Counted from the first letter of the stretch, positions 44,682-54,430 are shown. The stretch is 64,000 nucleotides of DNA from Luteibacter sp. UNC138MFCol5.1 (GCF_900110505.1 NZ_FODZ01000001.1:378053-442052), one strand, 5' to 3'. A program made the numbers and translations. The notes: a model not told the origin generated them from the letters alone.

Positions 44682-44948
44682 ATGGCGACCGGTTGGGCCG
44701 GCGACACGGCCGTACAGGACCAGATCGACGCCACCGTCGAAGACGCGGTGAAGCGTGCGCGTAGCCGCATGGCGAAGGGGCCGAGCCTCGAGCGCTGCGA
44801 GGAGTGCGACAACCCGATTCCCGAGGCCCGCCGCAAGGCCGTCCCGGGAGTGCGCCTGTGCGTCGCCTGCCAGGAGGCCGCCGATCGGGACGAAGCCGCC
44901 TTCGCCGGATACAACCGCCGCGGCAGCAAGGACAGCCAGTTGCGCTGA
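44682..44948 (+). CDS. DksA/TraR-type C4 zinc-finger protein (YbiI-like)
   Basis: 88 residues with a four-cysteine zinc site: Cys39 and Cys42 (ERCEECDNPIPEARR) and Cys60 and Cys63 (RLCVACQEAADR). The N-terminal helix (VQDQIDATVEDAVKRARSR) is short, as in the YbiI branch, so it lacks the long coiled coil of DksA itself. GGAGGTG sits just before the ATG. Likely a small RNA-polymerase-associated or DNA-binding protein; direct evidence is limited to the zinc motif. Confidence 0.88.
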   Translation: MATGWAGDTAVQDQIDATVEDAVKRARSRMAKGPSLERCEECDNPIPEARRKAVPGVRLCVACQEAADRDEAAFAGYNRRGSKDSQLR

Positions 44949-45013
44949 GCCTCATTGCTTTGTCTTCGTGCTGCCAAGTTATTGAAATAAAAAAGAAATA
45001 TGCCGAAAATCGC

Positions 45014-45040
45014 TAAAGTCGGCGGGCTTGGCGCCGACAT
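45014..45040 (+). promoter_or_regulatory. sigma-28 (FliA) promoter of the chemotaxis receptor
   Basis: TAAAGTCG (45014-45021), an 11-base spacer, then GCCGACAT (45033-45040). The sigma-28 consensus is TAAAGTTT-N11-GCCGATAA, so 12 of 16 positions match with the exact spacer. It ends 30 bases before the receptor start, which fits a flagellar/chemotaxis regulon gene. Confidence 0.8.
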
Positions 45041-45070
45041 CGAGGGTTCCCCGTTCCCCTCGAGCTTTCC

Positions 45071-46642
45071 ATGCGCCTCCCCCGGTTTTCCGTTCCGACC
45101 CTGACGCTCCGCACCCGGCTGGTGCTCCGGCTCGCCGGCACGATCCTTCTTCTGCTCGCCCTGTGGATCGTCGGTGGCGCGCAGCTGCGCACCGCCGACC
45201 GCAGGCTCAACGATGTCGTTGGCGGCACGCTCGCCCCGGTCGCCGACGTCGGCCACATCCAGAACGATTACAACGACCTGCTCGACGCACTGGTCCACGC
45301 GACGCTGACGCGGCTGCCCTCGGCGCTCGACGATGCGGCGACATTCATAGGCACGGACCGCAAGCGCATCGACCGCCAGTGGCGCTCGCTCGAGGCCAGC
45401 GCCCTCGGCCGGGACCAGGCGAAGCTCGTCCAGCTCGCCGCCGCGCATCGCAAGGCCGCCGACGACGCGGTGGACGCGGTGCTCGAGCTGCTCAGGGCGG
45501 AGCAATACGACCTCGCCCAGTTGCAGCTGTCGAACGACGTGCAGGCGGCGGTCGTGCCCCTGAAGAGCGACTTCTCCAACCTGTTCGCCCTCGCGCTCGA
45601 CGGCGGCAAGGCCGCGGTGGACGCGCAGCACGCGGAGATCCGTCGCGGCGCGGTCTGGTCGTCGGTGCTGCTCGGCGTCGCCCTCGTCCTCGCCGGCACG
45701 GTCGACGTCGCGATCATCGTCTCGCTGGGACGCCGGCTGCGTCAGGCCGCCGATGTCGCCGCCGCCATCGCGCAGGGACGCCTCGGCGAGCGCATCGACG
45801 TCGGCCGGGACGACGAGGTGGGCCGCCTGCTTGCCTCGCTCTCGCACATGGATGCGCAGCTCGTGCGCGTCGTGTCCCACGTCCGTCATCGTGCCGCGCT
45901 CGTCGCGGAGGCCGCGTCGGGGATCGAACACGGCAACGACGCGCTCAGCGAACGCACGCGCATCCAGGCCGCGCATGTCGACCACACCACGCGCTCGATG
46001 CGCGAGATGGCCGCCGCCGTCGCGTCCGGCCTCGGTCAGGCGACGCAGGCCAACGGCGCCGTCGGCGAGGCGCGCGAACTCACGGAACAGGGTCGGGACA
46101 TCGCCGGTGCCGCGATCGACACGATGCATGCCATCCGCCACAACAGCGAACGCATGACCGAGGTTCTGGACCTGGTCGACCAGGTCGCCTTCCAGACGAA
46201 CCTGCTCGCCCTCAACGCCGCCGTCGAGGCGGCGCGGGCCGGCGAGCACGGCCGTGGCTTCGCGGTCGTCGCGCACGAAGTGCGCGAGCTCGCGCGGCGT
46301 TGCGCCGCCGCGGCACGCGACATCCGCACGCTGATCTCGGAGAGCGACGAAGCCGTCCAGGCCGGCGTCGCCTCCGTCGACCGCGCGGCCGACGTGCTCT
46401 CGCACATCGGCACGCGCGTGTCGTCGCTGGCGACGATGATGGCCTCCGTGATGGACGCCACCCGCGGCCAGCGCGACGGCATCGCGCGTGTCGACGAAGC
46501 GGTGGCGGGCATCGACGGCGCCGCGCGTGAAAACGCGGAGCTCGTCGGCCGCGCCGCCGGCGCGAGCCGCGCGATGCGCGAGAGCGCAGAGACCCTGAAG
46601 CAGGAAGTGGCCTACTTCAGCCTCGCCGACGAAGCCGCCTGA
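45071..46642 (+). CDS. methyl-accepting chemotaxis protein
   Basis: 523 residues. A first membrane helix about 18-38 ([18 protein letters not shown]), a small periplasmic sensor region about 40-195 (four-helix type, with [18 protein letters not shown]), a second helix about 195-220 ([19 protein letters not shown]), a HAMP domain about 215-270 ([20 protein letters not shown]), then the cytoplasmic hairpin whose tip reads [20 protein letters not shown] and [18 protein letters not shown]. It should signal to CheA/CheW. Controlled by the FliA promoter upstream. The ligand is unknown. Confidence 0.95.
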   Translation: MRLPRFSVPTLTLRTRLVLRLAGTILLLLALWIVGGAQLRTADRRLNDVVGGTLAPVADVGHIQNDYNDLLDALVHATLTRLPSALDDAATFIGTDRKRIDRQWRSLEASALGRDQAKLVQLAAAHRKAADDAVDAVLELLRAEQYDLAQLQLSNDVQAAVVPLKSDFSNLFALALDGGKAAVDAQHAEIRRGAVWSSVLLGVALVLAGTVDVAIIVSLGRRLRQAADVAAAIAQGRLGERIDVGRDDEVGRLLASLSHMDAQLVRVVSHVRHRAALVAEAASGIEHGNDALSERTRIQAAHVDHTTRSMREMAAAVASGLGQATQANGAVGEARELTEQGRDIAGAAIDTMHAIRHNSERMTEVLDLVDQVAFQTNLLALNAAVEAARAGEHGRGFAVVAHEVRELARRCAAAARDIRTLISESDEAVQAGVASVDRAADVLSHIGTRVSSLATMMASVMDATRGQRDGIARVDEAVAGIDGAARENAELVGRAAGASRAMRESAETLKQEVAYFSLADEAA

Positions 46643-46645
46643 CGC

Positions 46646-48934
46646 TCACAGGTGGAACTTCGCCTCCACGAGGTACGTGCGCGAGGGGTAGGGGTAGTAC
46701 ACGTAGTAGCGCCGATCCGTCAGGTTGTCGACGCCCACGCCGAGGTCGACGTGATCGCCGGCCTTCCACGTGACCTTCGCGTCGAAGGTAAGGAAGTCGC
46801 TGGCGCCGCCGAACGTGTCGGGATGGATGTCGCTGTGGTCGAGCGTGTTGTACTGCCTTCCCGAATAGCGGCCGGCGAGCGTGAGCGCGAGCCGTTCGGT
46901 CGCGCGCCAGGTGGCGACGAGGTTCGCCCGCCATCGGGGGATGCGATAGAACTGCTTGCCTTCCGACGCCGGATTCTTCCGGTTAGTCACGGTGGTCGCC
47001 TGCGTCCAGGCGACGTTCGCGGTGAGGTCGACGCCCTGCCAGACGACGTCCCGCGCGTCGTAACTCGCCTCGGCACCGCGCGTCCTCACCAGGCCGACGT
47101 TCTGCACGTTGGTGACGTTCGGGAACACGGTCGTGTCCGTCTGGCTGAAGAGCGTATCGCGCGTGTCGCTGCGGTACACCGTGAAGCGTGCGACGCCGTT
47201 GTCGTGGTACCACTCGGCGGAAAGTTCGCGCGACAGGTCGTTCTCGGGCTTCAGCGACGGATCGTTGTTGACCAGCGCGATACCGTTGAACGTGCCCTGG
47301 AACAGCTCGTTCACCGTCGGGAAGCGATATGCGCGGGCCGCCGAAAGGCGCAGCAGCAGCGAGTCGCTGACGGTCCACGCCAGCGAGGCCTTGGGCGAGG
47401 TGTGCGACTCCTTGCGCTCGGGGTAGGCGACGCGCGCCGTCGCGTTGGCGCGCATGCCGCCGAAGGCGCGCCATTGCTCATAGCGCGCGCCGATGGTCAG
47501 GCGCCACGCGTCCAGCAGCTGCCAGGCATCCTGCACGTACACGGCCTGCGTCTGGGTGCTGCCGCCGTTCGAGGCCGTGCGCGCGCCCGCGTCGCCGCGT
47601 CGCCAGGCGTCCAGCGCGTAGCTCGCGTTGTCGAGGCGGTAGCCGTCGTAGTGGTAGCCGAAACTCAGCGTATGCGTGTTCGGCGCGATGCCGTCGGGCG
47701 CATGGCTGGCACGCAGGTCGAACGTCCGCCAGCGGCTGCCGTCGCCGGCGGTGAGGAGGCCGGCACCGTCGTACGTCGCGGCCGAAGCCACGCGGTCGCG
47801 GTTACGGTCCATGTCGAAGTAGGACGCGTTGCCCTCGACGTTCCAGCCGCTGTCGCGATGCGTGCCGAGCGAGACGCCGTAGAGATAGTTCCGGCTCTGC
47901 CGCGTGCTGGGCGCGAAGTAGTTCGCGGGCAGCGTGTACTGGCGTCCGTCGATGCTCACCGGTCCCGACCACACGGGGCGCCCGTCGGCGTCGCGCAGGA
48001 ACGTCTCGGTGCGGTGCGACATGTCCTGGTTCCAGTAGCCCGCGGTGACGCCGCCGGTCACGTCGGGCGTGAAGTCGTACGTCAGGCGCAGGTGCGCCTC
48101 GTCCTGGCTCGTCGCCTCCTGGCCTTCCGCGTTGATGCCGACGATCTGGCGCGGCAGGCCATTGGCGCCGGTGTCCGCGATCGCGCCGCCGACCGGGCGC
48201 GCACCGCCGGGCCGCGTCGACAGGTTCTGCGTGGCGTACACCAGCGGCTGCCCGTTGGATTGCAGGTGCGACACGCCGACGAGGAACGCGAAGCGCCCCG
48301 AACGATCGCCGATCGTCGCGCTCTGCCGGCTGCCGCCGAAGTCGCGGTCGACACCGTAGTCGTCCACGTGCTGCGTGAACGCCTGGACCTCGCCGGTCAC
48401 CTCGAGGCGATCGGGCATGCGTGTCGTCAGCAGCACGGTCGCGCCGATGGCATTGCCGGGATACAACGCGGAATACGCGCCGTAGATCACGTCGACGCGC
48501 GCCAGGTTCTCCGGGAACGCCATCGACCAGCGCGGCGGATTCGCCCAGTTGTTGCCCAGCAGGTTGGAAAGCAGCAGGCCATCGAGGTAGACGAGGCCGC
48601 GCGCGCTCTGCTGGTTGCTCGTGCCGCGGACGGAAAACGTGGCGTTCTCGTCGCCGATGAAGCGCTTGCGGATGCCGAACGAGGGCAGGTACTTCAGGGC
48701 GTCTTCGACGTTGACGACGTTCAGGCGGTCGAGTTGCGCCGCGCTGACCGTCTCGACGACGGAGGGCGTGTCGGGATCGACGCTGCTGTCGTGGCTCGCG
48801 GCGGAGACACGCACTTCGCGCAACGTGGTCGCGCGTTGCGGTTCGTCGTCCGCGTGCGCGGCGAACGAGAGCGTCGCGAGCGCGCAGGCGATGGCGCGCG
48901 ACAGCGCGCGCCCATGGGAATGGCACAGGGGCAT
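46646..48934 (-). CDS. TonB-dependent receptor, probably copper-related
   Basis: 762 residues, signal peptide ending LSFAAHA (cut before DDEPQ). Plug (about 40-165): VSAAQLDRLNVVNVEDALKY, IGDENATFSVRGTSNQQS, LARVDVIYGAYSALYPGNAI; barrel to the C-terminal TYLVEAKFHL. The specificity is not stated by a motif I trust. It lies 40 bases after a DUF2946 gene on the same strand, and DUF2946 proteins are often found with copper uptake genes, so copper or another metal complex is plausible. Start at 48934 is the best signal-peptide start but has no clear ribosome site. Convergent with the chemotaxis receptor, three bases apart. Confidence 0.88.
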   Translation of the reverse strand: MPLCHSHGRALSRAIACALATLSFAAHADDEPQRATTLREVRVSAASHDSSVDPDTPSVVETVSAAQLDRLNVVNVEDALKYLPSFGIRKRFIGDENATFSVRGTSNQQSARGLVYLDGLLLSNLLGNNWANPPRWSMAFPENLARVDVIYGAYSALYPGNAIGATVLLTTRMPDRLEVTGEVQAFTQHVDDYGVDRDFGGSRQSATIGDRSGRFAFLVGVSHLQSNGQPLVYATQNLSTRPGGARPVGGAIADTGANGLPRQIVGINAEGQEATSQDEAHLRLTYDFTPDVTGGVTAGYWNQDMSHRTETFLRDADGRPVWSGPVSIDGRQYTLPANYFAPSTRQSRNYLYGVSLGTHRDSGWNVEGNASYFDMDRNRDRVASAATYDGAGLLTAGDGSRWRTFDLRASHAPDGIAPNTHTLSFGYHYDGYRLDNASYALDAWRRGDAGARTASNGGSTQTQAVYVQDAWQLLDAWRLTIGARYEQWRAFGGMRANATARVAYPERKESHTSPKASLAWTVSDSLLLRLSAARAYRFPTVNELFQGTFNGIALVNNDPSLKPENDLSRELSAEWYHDNGVARFTVYRSDTRDTLFSQTDTTVFPNVTNVQNVGLVRTRGAEASYDARDVVWQGVDLTANVAWTQATTVTNRKNPASEGKQFYRIPRWRANLVATWRATERLALTLAGRYSGRQYNTLDHSDIHPDTFGGASDFLTFDAKVTWKAGDHVDLGVGVDNLTDRRYYVYYPYPSRTYLVEAKFHL

Positions 48935-48974
48935 GAGGTGGGGTCCATGATCGTTGGCGTACGGGATCGGAAGA

Positions 48975-49409
48975 TCAGGCGTGCGCCGCGGACGGTGGCC
49001 CTCGGGGTGGTGCGTGGATGGTGTGGATCGCCGGCCCGGCGCGAATGGCCGGAAGCGGGGCGGGCATGTGCAGGATCGCGAGCAGCGGGTGGCCGATGAA
49101 CGCCGTGCCCGCCATCGCGGGCTGCTGCGCGAACAGGGTGCAGTAGCCGCAGGCCGCATCCGGATCGCAGGCCTCGTGACCGCCGTGGGACGGAGGCATC
49201 GCCATGTGACCCATGGCGGCATGGTCCATGCCTTCGTGGGACATGCCGCCGTGGGCGGTCGTCCGCGATTCACACCACGGGCCGAGGTCCGGGAACGCGA
49301 GCCACTCGACGGTGCGCGACACGGTCGGTACGAGCGCGGTGAGCCAGACGGCGACGAGCGCCATCCATCCCAGCCATCGCTTCGAAACCGCGCTGCGGCG
49401 CACGGGCAT
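48975..49409 (-). CDS. DUF2946 protein, His/Met-rich, probable copper-binding
   Basis: 144 residues, single membrane anchor near the start (WLGWMALVAVWLTALVP), then the family's His/Met/Cys block: GGMSHEGMDHAAMGHMAMPP, HGGHEACDPDAACGYCTLF. These residues suit copper or another soft metal. Precedes the TonB receptor in a likely two-gene operon. A palindrome ACCCTG-GAT-CAGGGT at 49423-49437 lies just upstream on the start side and could be a regulator site, but I cannot identify it. Confidence 0.82.
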   Translation of the reverse strand: MPVRRSAVSKRWLGWMALVAVWLTALVPTVSRTVEWLAFPDLGPWCESRTTAHGGMSHEGMDHAAMGHMAMPPSHGGHEACDPDAACGYCTLFAQQPAMAGTAFIGHPLLAILHMPAPLPAIRAGPAIHTIHAPPRGPPSAAHA

Positions 49410-49495
49410 ACCCCTTGATTCAACCCTGGATCAGGGTCCGGAGATCATCGCATGGCGTCGCGTGAAGCCCATGCGACACGGTGTCGCTGGGCCGG

Positions 49496-51100
49496 TCAGG
49501 TCCGTGACGACGGCAGTGGCGGCACGGCGGGCGCGGTGACGATCGGCGGCGGTTCGCGCAGCACGAGCACGAGGCAGACGCCGAGCAGTCCGACGCACGA
49601 GGCGAGCAGGAAGCCGTCGAGGGTCGACAGCGTGTACGCCTGGGCGCGCACGGCGGCGGCGAGCAGTCCCGTACCGCGCGCCTGCGCATCGCCGGTGCCC
49701 TGCGTCGACGCGCCCACGACCTGCACATAGGCGGCGATACGCTCCATCGTGGCCGGATCGCCGGCGGCCACGTGCTGGCCGATGAGGTTGGAATGCAGTT
49801 GCTCCGCCTTGCGCGTGAAGAGGACGAGCACCGAGGTGCCGAGTTCGCCTCCGAACAGTCGAGCGGTCTGGATGATGGCGCCGAACGTGATCCCGTCCGC
49901 GGGGCCGACATGATGGCCGAAGAAATAGATGACCGCGGTCAGCTCTAGCGTCTCGCCGACCGCCTGCAATAGCAGGGCCCATCGGAAGCTCTCCTCCGAC
50001 CATTGCGACGTGATGCCGGTGGCCAGCAGGAACCCCGCGGTCGCGATCGTCAGTCCGGTGCCGATCGCGAAGCGCGCGTCGATACGATTGAGCAGCCAGG
50101 CGACGGTCGGCGCGATGACGAGCTGGGGTAACGCCACCCACAGCAGGGCGCTGCCCACCTCGAGGGGCCGCAATCCGCGTACGGAAATGAGGTAGTTCGC
50201 CACGAGGGTGTTGCTCGACGTCACGAGGAAGCGCGTGATCAGGACCAGGACGATGCAAACCATCACGTTGCGGCGGATGAGCAGCGTGAAATCGATGCTC
50301 GGCGTGGGTAGCGTCGCCTCGTGCAGGAGGAACGCGCCCACGGCGATGACTCCGGACGCGAGCAGCGTCACGATGAGCGTGGACGAGAACCAGTCGAGAC
50401 GGTCGCCCTGGTCGAGCGCGATGAAGATCAGGGTGAAGCCGGACGCGCCGATGACCATGCCGCGGAAATCGCCCGCGCGGAGGAAGTCGCGATCGATAGG
50501 GATGCGCCGCAGGCCGAACCAGTAGAGGCCGAACAGCGGCATCGCGAGCACGGTGTTCTGCCAGAAGATCCAGTTCCAGGTGACGTGTTCGACGTACCAT
50601 CCTTCGAGGGTGGAGGCGACGTTGAGACCGAGGATGATGTTCATCGCGTAAGCGGCGAGGCCCCAGGGCCAGAGTGTCTTCGGCAACGACGTGAGGATGA
50701 ACGCGGCGGTCAGGGGGATGAACGTTCCGGAGCCCAGCCCGGCGAACACCTGCAGCAGGAGCATCGTGTGCAGGTCGGGCGAGAAGGGGATGAGGAACTC
50801 CGCCAGTCCGTAGGTGACGCAACCCGCGAGCAGCACGCGGCGTGGCGAGAACGCGCGACCAAGGAAGATCGAGATCGGCCCGATCATCATCTGCGCGGCC
50901 GAGAACGCCGTCGGGATCCATGCGCCTTCGTCGAAGCCCGCGCCCACCGCGCCGCGCAGGTCGGCGAGGCCGATGGACGTGAGGCGCGAGGTGAGCGTGG
51001 TGGCGATGGCGCCGACGAGCACGGCGACGATGCCCAGCCAGGGCAGGGGCGCGGTCGGGGCGGGAGCGGGCGCGGCCACGGTGGCCGCCGTCGCGTTCAT
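49496..51100 (-). CDS. emrB: EmrB-like MFS exporter of a tripartite pump
   Basis: 534 residues, about 14 helices. DHA2-type features include DLRGAVGAGFDEGAWIPTAF and the antiporter-like FAGLGSGTFIPLTAAFIL. The long loop with QLHSNLIGQHVAAGDPAT is typical of EmrB/FarB proteins that mate with an EmrA adaptor. Start ATG 51100 overlaps the stop of the outer-membrane factor gene by four bases (ATGA). Last gene of the operon emrA, outer-membrane factor, emrB. Confidence 0.92.
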   Translation of the reverse strand: MNATAATVAAPAPAPTAPLPWLGIVAVLVGAIATTLTSRLTSIGLADLRGAVGAGFDEGAWIPTAFSAAQMMIGPISIFLGRAFSPRRVLLAGCVTYGLAEFLIPFSPDLHTMLLLQVFAGLGSGTFIPLTAAFILTSLPKTLWPWGLAAYAMNIILGLNVASTLEGWYVEHVTWNWIFWQNTVLAMPLFGLYWFGLRRIPIDRDFLRAGDFRGMVIGASGFTLIFIALDQGDRLDWFSSTLIVTLLASGVIAVGAFLLHEATLPTPSIDFTLLIRRNVMVCIVLVLITRFLVTSSNTLVANYLISVRGLRPLEVGSALLWVALPQLVIAPTVAWLLNRIDARFAIGTGLTIATAGFLLATGITSQWSEESFRWALLLQAVGETLELTAVIYFFGHHVGPADGITFGAIIQTARLFGGELGTSVLVLFTRKAEQLHSNLIGQHVAAGDPATMERIAAYVQVVGASTQGTGDAQARGTGLLAAAVRAQAYTLSTLDGFLLASCVGLLGVCLVLVLREPPPIVTAPAVPPLPSSRT

Positions 51101-52524
51101 GGGCCGCCGTTCGCGGTGGCGACCGGCTGCCTCGGCACGGCGTCGCCTTCGCGCCAGCCGCCGCCGAGCGCCTTGATCAGCGATACCGCGGCCAGCAGGC
51201 GCTGCCGGTCGTTCTGGATGGCGGCGCGCTGCGTCACGAGGGCCTGTCGCTCGGAGTCGACGACCTCGAAGTAGCCGGCCAGTCCGCGGTCGTAGCGCGA
51301 TCGCGACACTTTCGCCGCCGCGACGGTCGCATCGACGGTCGCATCGAGGGCTTCGCCGCGCTCGCGCAGCCAACGCGTGTCGTCGAGGGAATCCTGCACC
51401 TCGCGGAACGCGACGATGCCGCTCTGCTTCCACTTCGCCAGGGCCCCGCGGTACGCGGCCTCGGCACCCTGCAGGTTCGCGCGGTTGCGCCCGCCCTCGA
51501 AGATCGGCAGCCGCACGGCGGGCCCGATCGACCATGCCTGGCTGTCGCTGCGCGTGATGTCGCCGAGGCGGTTGCTCGCGACGCCGGCGGACGCCGTGAG
51601 GCTGAGCTGCGGAAAGAAGGCCGCCTTCGCCACGCCGATGCGCGCGCTCGCGGCGGCCAGGGCGCGTTCGTCCGCCGCGACGTCCGGGCGGCGCTCGAGC
51701 AGCGCGGAGGGGAGGTCGGCCGGAACGTCGGGCACGACCGGCGTCCATGGCCGCGCGGGCACCGAGAACTCCGGGGCGTTGCGTGCCTCGAGCACGGCGA
51801 GCGCGTGTTCGAGGTTGTCGCGGCTCCGGCGGGCGTCCGCGAGATCCGCGCGCGTCTGCGTCAGGTCCGCTCGTGCGCGGAGCACGTCGAGATCGCCGAC
51901 GACGCCCGCCCTCGCGCGCCGGTCGGCGAGCTGCAGCGCGTCCTCGCGCAGGCCCACCGTGCGCACCAGCACGTCGATGTCGCGATCGGTGCTGCGCAGG
52001 GACAGATAGGTCGACGCCGTGGATGCCGCGAGGCTCAGGCGCAGCGCGGCGATCGTGTCGGCATTGCCTTCGACCTCGGCGCCCGCCGCTTCCACGCTGC
52101 GACGCACGCGGCCCCAGAGGTCGACTTCATAGGCCGCGTCGACCGGCACGCGCCAGAGCGTCGTCTCCAGCATGGGCAGGCGGTTGTCCACCGTGCCGGA
52201 CGTGCGTCCCCGGGCATAGGCGGGATCGAGCGTCACGTTCGGGAATTCGTCGGCGCGGGCCACGCCCAGCAGCGCGCGGCTCTGGTCGTAACGCGCGAGC
52301 GCTCCGGCCAGGTCCTGGTTCGCCGCGAGCGTGGATTCCACGTGCCGGGACAGCTCCTCGTCGCCGAAAAGCGTCCACCACGCGTCCGGCAGCGGTGCTG
52401 CCGCCGCGGGAGCGTCGTGCCATGCCGCCGGCGCGGGGGCGTCGGGCCGCCGGTAATCCGGACCGACCACGCAGCCGGCGAGGCAGGCCAGTGCCGCGGC
52501 GAGCATGACGTGCTTCGCGCTCAC
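51097..52524 (-). CDS. outer-membrane efflux lipoprotein (NodT/OprM family)
   Basis: 475 residues. Start GTG at 52524 overlaps the emrA stop (GTGA) and is preceded by AAGGCGG. Lipoprotein signal: SAKHVMLAAALACLAGC (lipobox LAGC) then VVGPDYRRP. Two TolC-like repeats follow; signature bits are DLWGRVRRSVEAAGAEVEGN and LLERRPDVAADERALAAASA, and IFEGGRNRANLQGAEAAY. It forms the outer-membrane channel of the pump with EmrA and EmrB homologues. Confidence 0.93.
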   Translation of the reverse strand: MSAKHVMLAAALACLAGCVVGPDYRRPDAPAPAAWHDAPAAAAPLPDAWWTLFGDEELSRHVESTLAANQDLAGALARYDQSRALLGVARADEFPNVTLDPAYARGRTSGTVDNRLPMLETTLWRVPVDAAYEVDLWGRVRRSVEAAGAEVEGNADTIAALRLSLAASTASTYLSLRSTDRDIDVLVRTVGLREDALQLADRRARAGVVGDLDVLRARADLTQTRADLADARRSRDNLEHALAVLEARNAPEFSVPARPWTPVVPDVPADLPSALLERRPDVAADERALAAASARIGVAKAAFFPQLSLTASAGVASNRLGDITRSDSQAWSIGPAVRLPIFEGGRNRANLQGAEAAYRGALAKWKQSGIVAFREVQDSLDDTRWLRERGEALDATVDATVAAAKVSRSRYDRGLAGYFEVVDSERQALVTQRAAIQNDRQRLLAAVSLIKALGGGWREGDAVPRQPVATANGGP

Positions 52525-53513
52525 GGTTCCGCCTTGCCGTCTTCGCGAATCTTGACGATGGTCGACAGCCCGGGGACGAGCCGTGGCCGGTAATGCCCCA
52601 GGTCGTCCGACGAGAAGAGGATCTTCACCGGGACGCGCTGCACCACCTTCGTGAAGTTGCCGGTCGCGTTGTCCGGCGGAAGCAGCGCGAACTGCGAGCC
52701 GGAGGCCGGCGCGAAGCTGTCGACGTGCCCAAGGAAGCGCACGTCGGGAATCGCGTCGATCGTCATGTGCGCCTCGGTCCCGCGGCGGATGCCATGCAGC
52801 TGCGTCTCCTTGAAGTTGGCGACGACCCAGACCTCGTCCGAGACGATCGCGAGCAGCGTCTGTCCCGCGTTCACCCGCGCGCCGACTTCGACGTTGCGGC
52901 GTCCCACGTAGCCACTGACGGGCGCGACGACCTTCGTGTACCCGTAGGCGAGCAGGGCGTCGTGCAGGGCGGCCTCCGCGGTGGCGACCTGCGCCTGCGC
53001 CGACTCGAGGGCCGCCACGGCGGCGACCTTCCGCGCCTCCGCGCTCGCCCGGTTCGCGACCGCGGAATCCGAGGCCGCGCGGGCCGCGTCGAATTCCTGC
53101 TGGGAGATGCCGCGAGGCGTCTCGTGCACGAGCTCGTCGGCGCGGCGCAGGTCGAGCGCCGTCTTCCGCGTCGAGGCGTTGGCGGCCACGATCGCGGCGG
53201 ACGCCTCGGCGATCTGGGCCTCCGCGCTGGCGACCTGGCCCTTGGCCCGGTCGATTTCCGCCCGTGCCTGCTCGACCGCCACGTCGAAGTCGCGGGTGTC
53301 CAGTTCCAGGAGGACGTCGCCCGCCTTCACGTGCTGGTTGTCGTTCACCCGCAGTACCTGGACGGTGCCGGTCACGCGCGGGGCCACCGGATGGATGCGT
53401 CCGGTGACGTACGCGTCGGTGGTGGTTTCCGTCCGGTCCAGCCAGAAGAACAGCAGGACCGCCAGCGTGCCCAGCACGAGCAGTCCGCCGATGATCGCCA
53501 ACGCGTGTTTCAT
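52521..53513 (-). CDS. emrA: EmrA-like membrane fusion protein
   Basis: 330 residues: one N-terminal membrane helix (LAIIGGLLVLGTLAVLLFFW), then the HlyD/EmrA layout of split lipoyl motif (TDAYVTGRIHPVAPRVTG... VKAGDVLLELDTRDF), a coiled-coil hairpin about 75-190 with QAQVATAEAALHDALLAYGY, the second lipoyl half (TKVVAPVSGYVGRRNVEVGA) and a beta-barrel. GGAAGGGG precedes the ATG. First gene of the pump operon; divergent from modA. Periplasmic adaptor in an efflux system. Confidence 0.93.
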   Translation of the reverse strand: MKHALAIIGGLLVLGTLAVLLFFWLDRTETTTDAYVTGRIHPVAPRVTGTVQVLRVNDNQHVKAGDVLLELDTRDFDVAVEQARAEIDRAKGQVASAEAQIAEASAAIVAANASTRKTALDLRRADELVHETPRGISQQEFDAARAASDSAVANRASAEARKVAAVAALESAQAQVATAEAALHDALLAYGYTKVVAPVSGYVGRRNVEVGARVNAGQTLLAIVSDEVWVVANFKETQLHGIRRGTEAHMTIDAIPDVRFLGHVDSFAPASGSQFALLPPDNATGNFTKVVQRVPVKILFSSDDLGHYRPRLVPGLSTIVKIREDGKAEP

Positions 53514-53628
53514 GTGCCCCTTCCCTGTTCGTAAGGCGCCACGCTGCCATCCCTCACGTTAACAGGCTTGGCGATTCTTTCCGGATCGACCGGTAATGCG
53601 GAGCGCGCGGTCGGGCGCATTGACCGCC

Positions 53629-53652
53629 CGCTATGTAGATTCCTATATTGCG
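53629..53652. promoter_or_regulatory. ModE box upstream of modA
   Basis: CGCTATGTA-GATTCC-TATATTGCG: two 9-base arms (7 of 9 complementary) with a 6-base spacer, the layout of the ModE operator (CGnTATATA-N6-TATATnnCG). It ends 26 bases before the modA start, so molybdate-bound ModE should repress modABC. Confidence 0.75.
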
Positions 53653-53678
53653 GTCGTCACGTCCCAAGGATCGCACCC

Positions 53679-54425
53679 ATGCGGCTTCGCCCGTTCGTCG
53701 CGCTGCTCCTGCTCGCCGCCTCGGGTTCCGCCGCGGCGGCCGACCTCGTCGTGTCCGCCGCCGCCAGCCTCACCGACGCCTTCCAGGCGGTGGGCAAGGC
53801 GTACGAGGCGAAGCATCCGGGCACCCACGTGGTGCTCAACTTCGCGGCGTCGGACGTGCTGCTGCGCCAGATATCGAGCGGCGCGCCGGCCGACGTCTTC
53901 GCGTCCGCCGACCAGGCCGCGATGGACCAGGCCGCGGCCGCGAAAGCCATTGACGTGTCCACGCGTCGCGATTTCGCCCGCAACGGCCTCGTCCTCATCG
54001 TGCCCGAAGGCGATCCCGCGAAGGTCGCTTCGCCGGAAGGCCTTCGCGCGTCGGTGGTGAGGCGCGTCGCCTATGGCGACCCGGCTTCCGTGCCCGCGGG
54101 ACGCTACACGAAGGCCGCGCTCGAACAGCAAGGCCTGTGGGAGTCCGTCTCGGCCAAGGGCGTGCTCGCGCAGAACGTCAGGCAGGCGCTCGACTATGTC
54201 GCGCGCGGCGAAGTCGAGGCCGGGTTCGTCTTCGCGACGGATGCGCATCTCATGCGCGATCGCGTCGACGTGGTCGCCGACGTCGCGACACCGACGCCGG
54301 TCACCTATCCCATCGCGGTGGTGGCGGGGTCGAAGCACGCCCGGGAAGCCGCCGCCTTCGAGGACTTCGTGGTCTCGGCCGAGGGCCGGAAGATCCTGGC
54401 TGTGTTCGGATTCCAGGCGCCCTGA
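53679..54425 (+). CDS. modA: molybdate-binding periplasmic protein
   Basis: 248 residues, signal peptide ending GSAAAA, cut before DLVVS. Core motifs of ModA: LVVSAAASLTDAFQAVG, VVLNFAASDVLLRQISSGAP, ADVFASADQAAMDQA and YPIAVVAGSKHAREAAAFED. It binds molybdate or tungstate and delivers it to ModB. The start at 53679 is preceded by CCAAGGATC; a longer frame runs back through the ModE box and was rejected. First gene of modABC. Confidence 0.95.
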   Translation: MRLRPFVALLLLAASGSAAAADLVVSAAASLTDAFQAVGKAYEAKHPGTHVVLNFAASDVLLRQISSGAPADVFASADQAAMDQAAAAKAIDVSTRRDFARNGLVLIVPEGDPAKVASPEGLRASVVRRVAYGDPASVPAGRYTKAALEQQGLWESVSAKGVLAQNVRQALDYVARGEVEAGFVFATDAHLMRDRVDVVADVATPTPVTYPIAVVAGSKHAREAAAFEDFVVSAEGRKILAVFGFQAP

Positions 54426-54430
54426 ACGCC

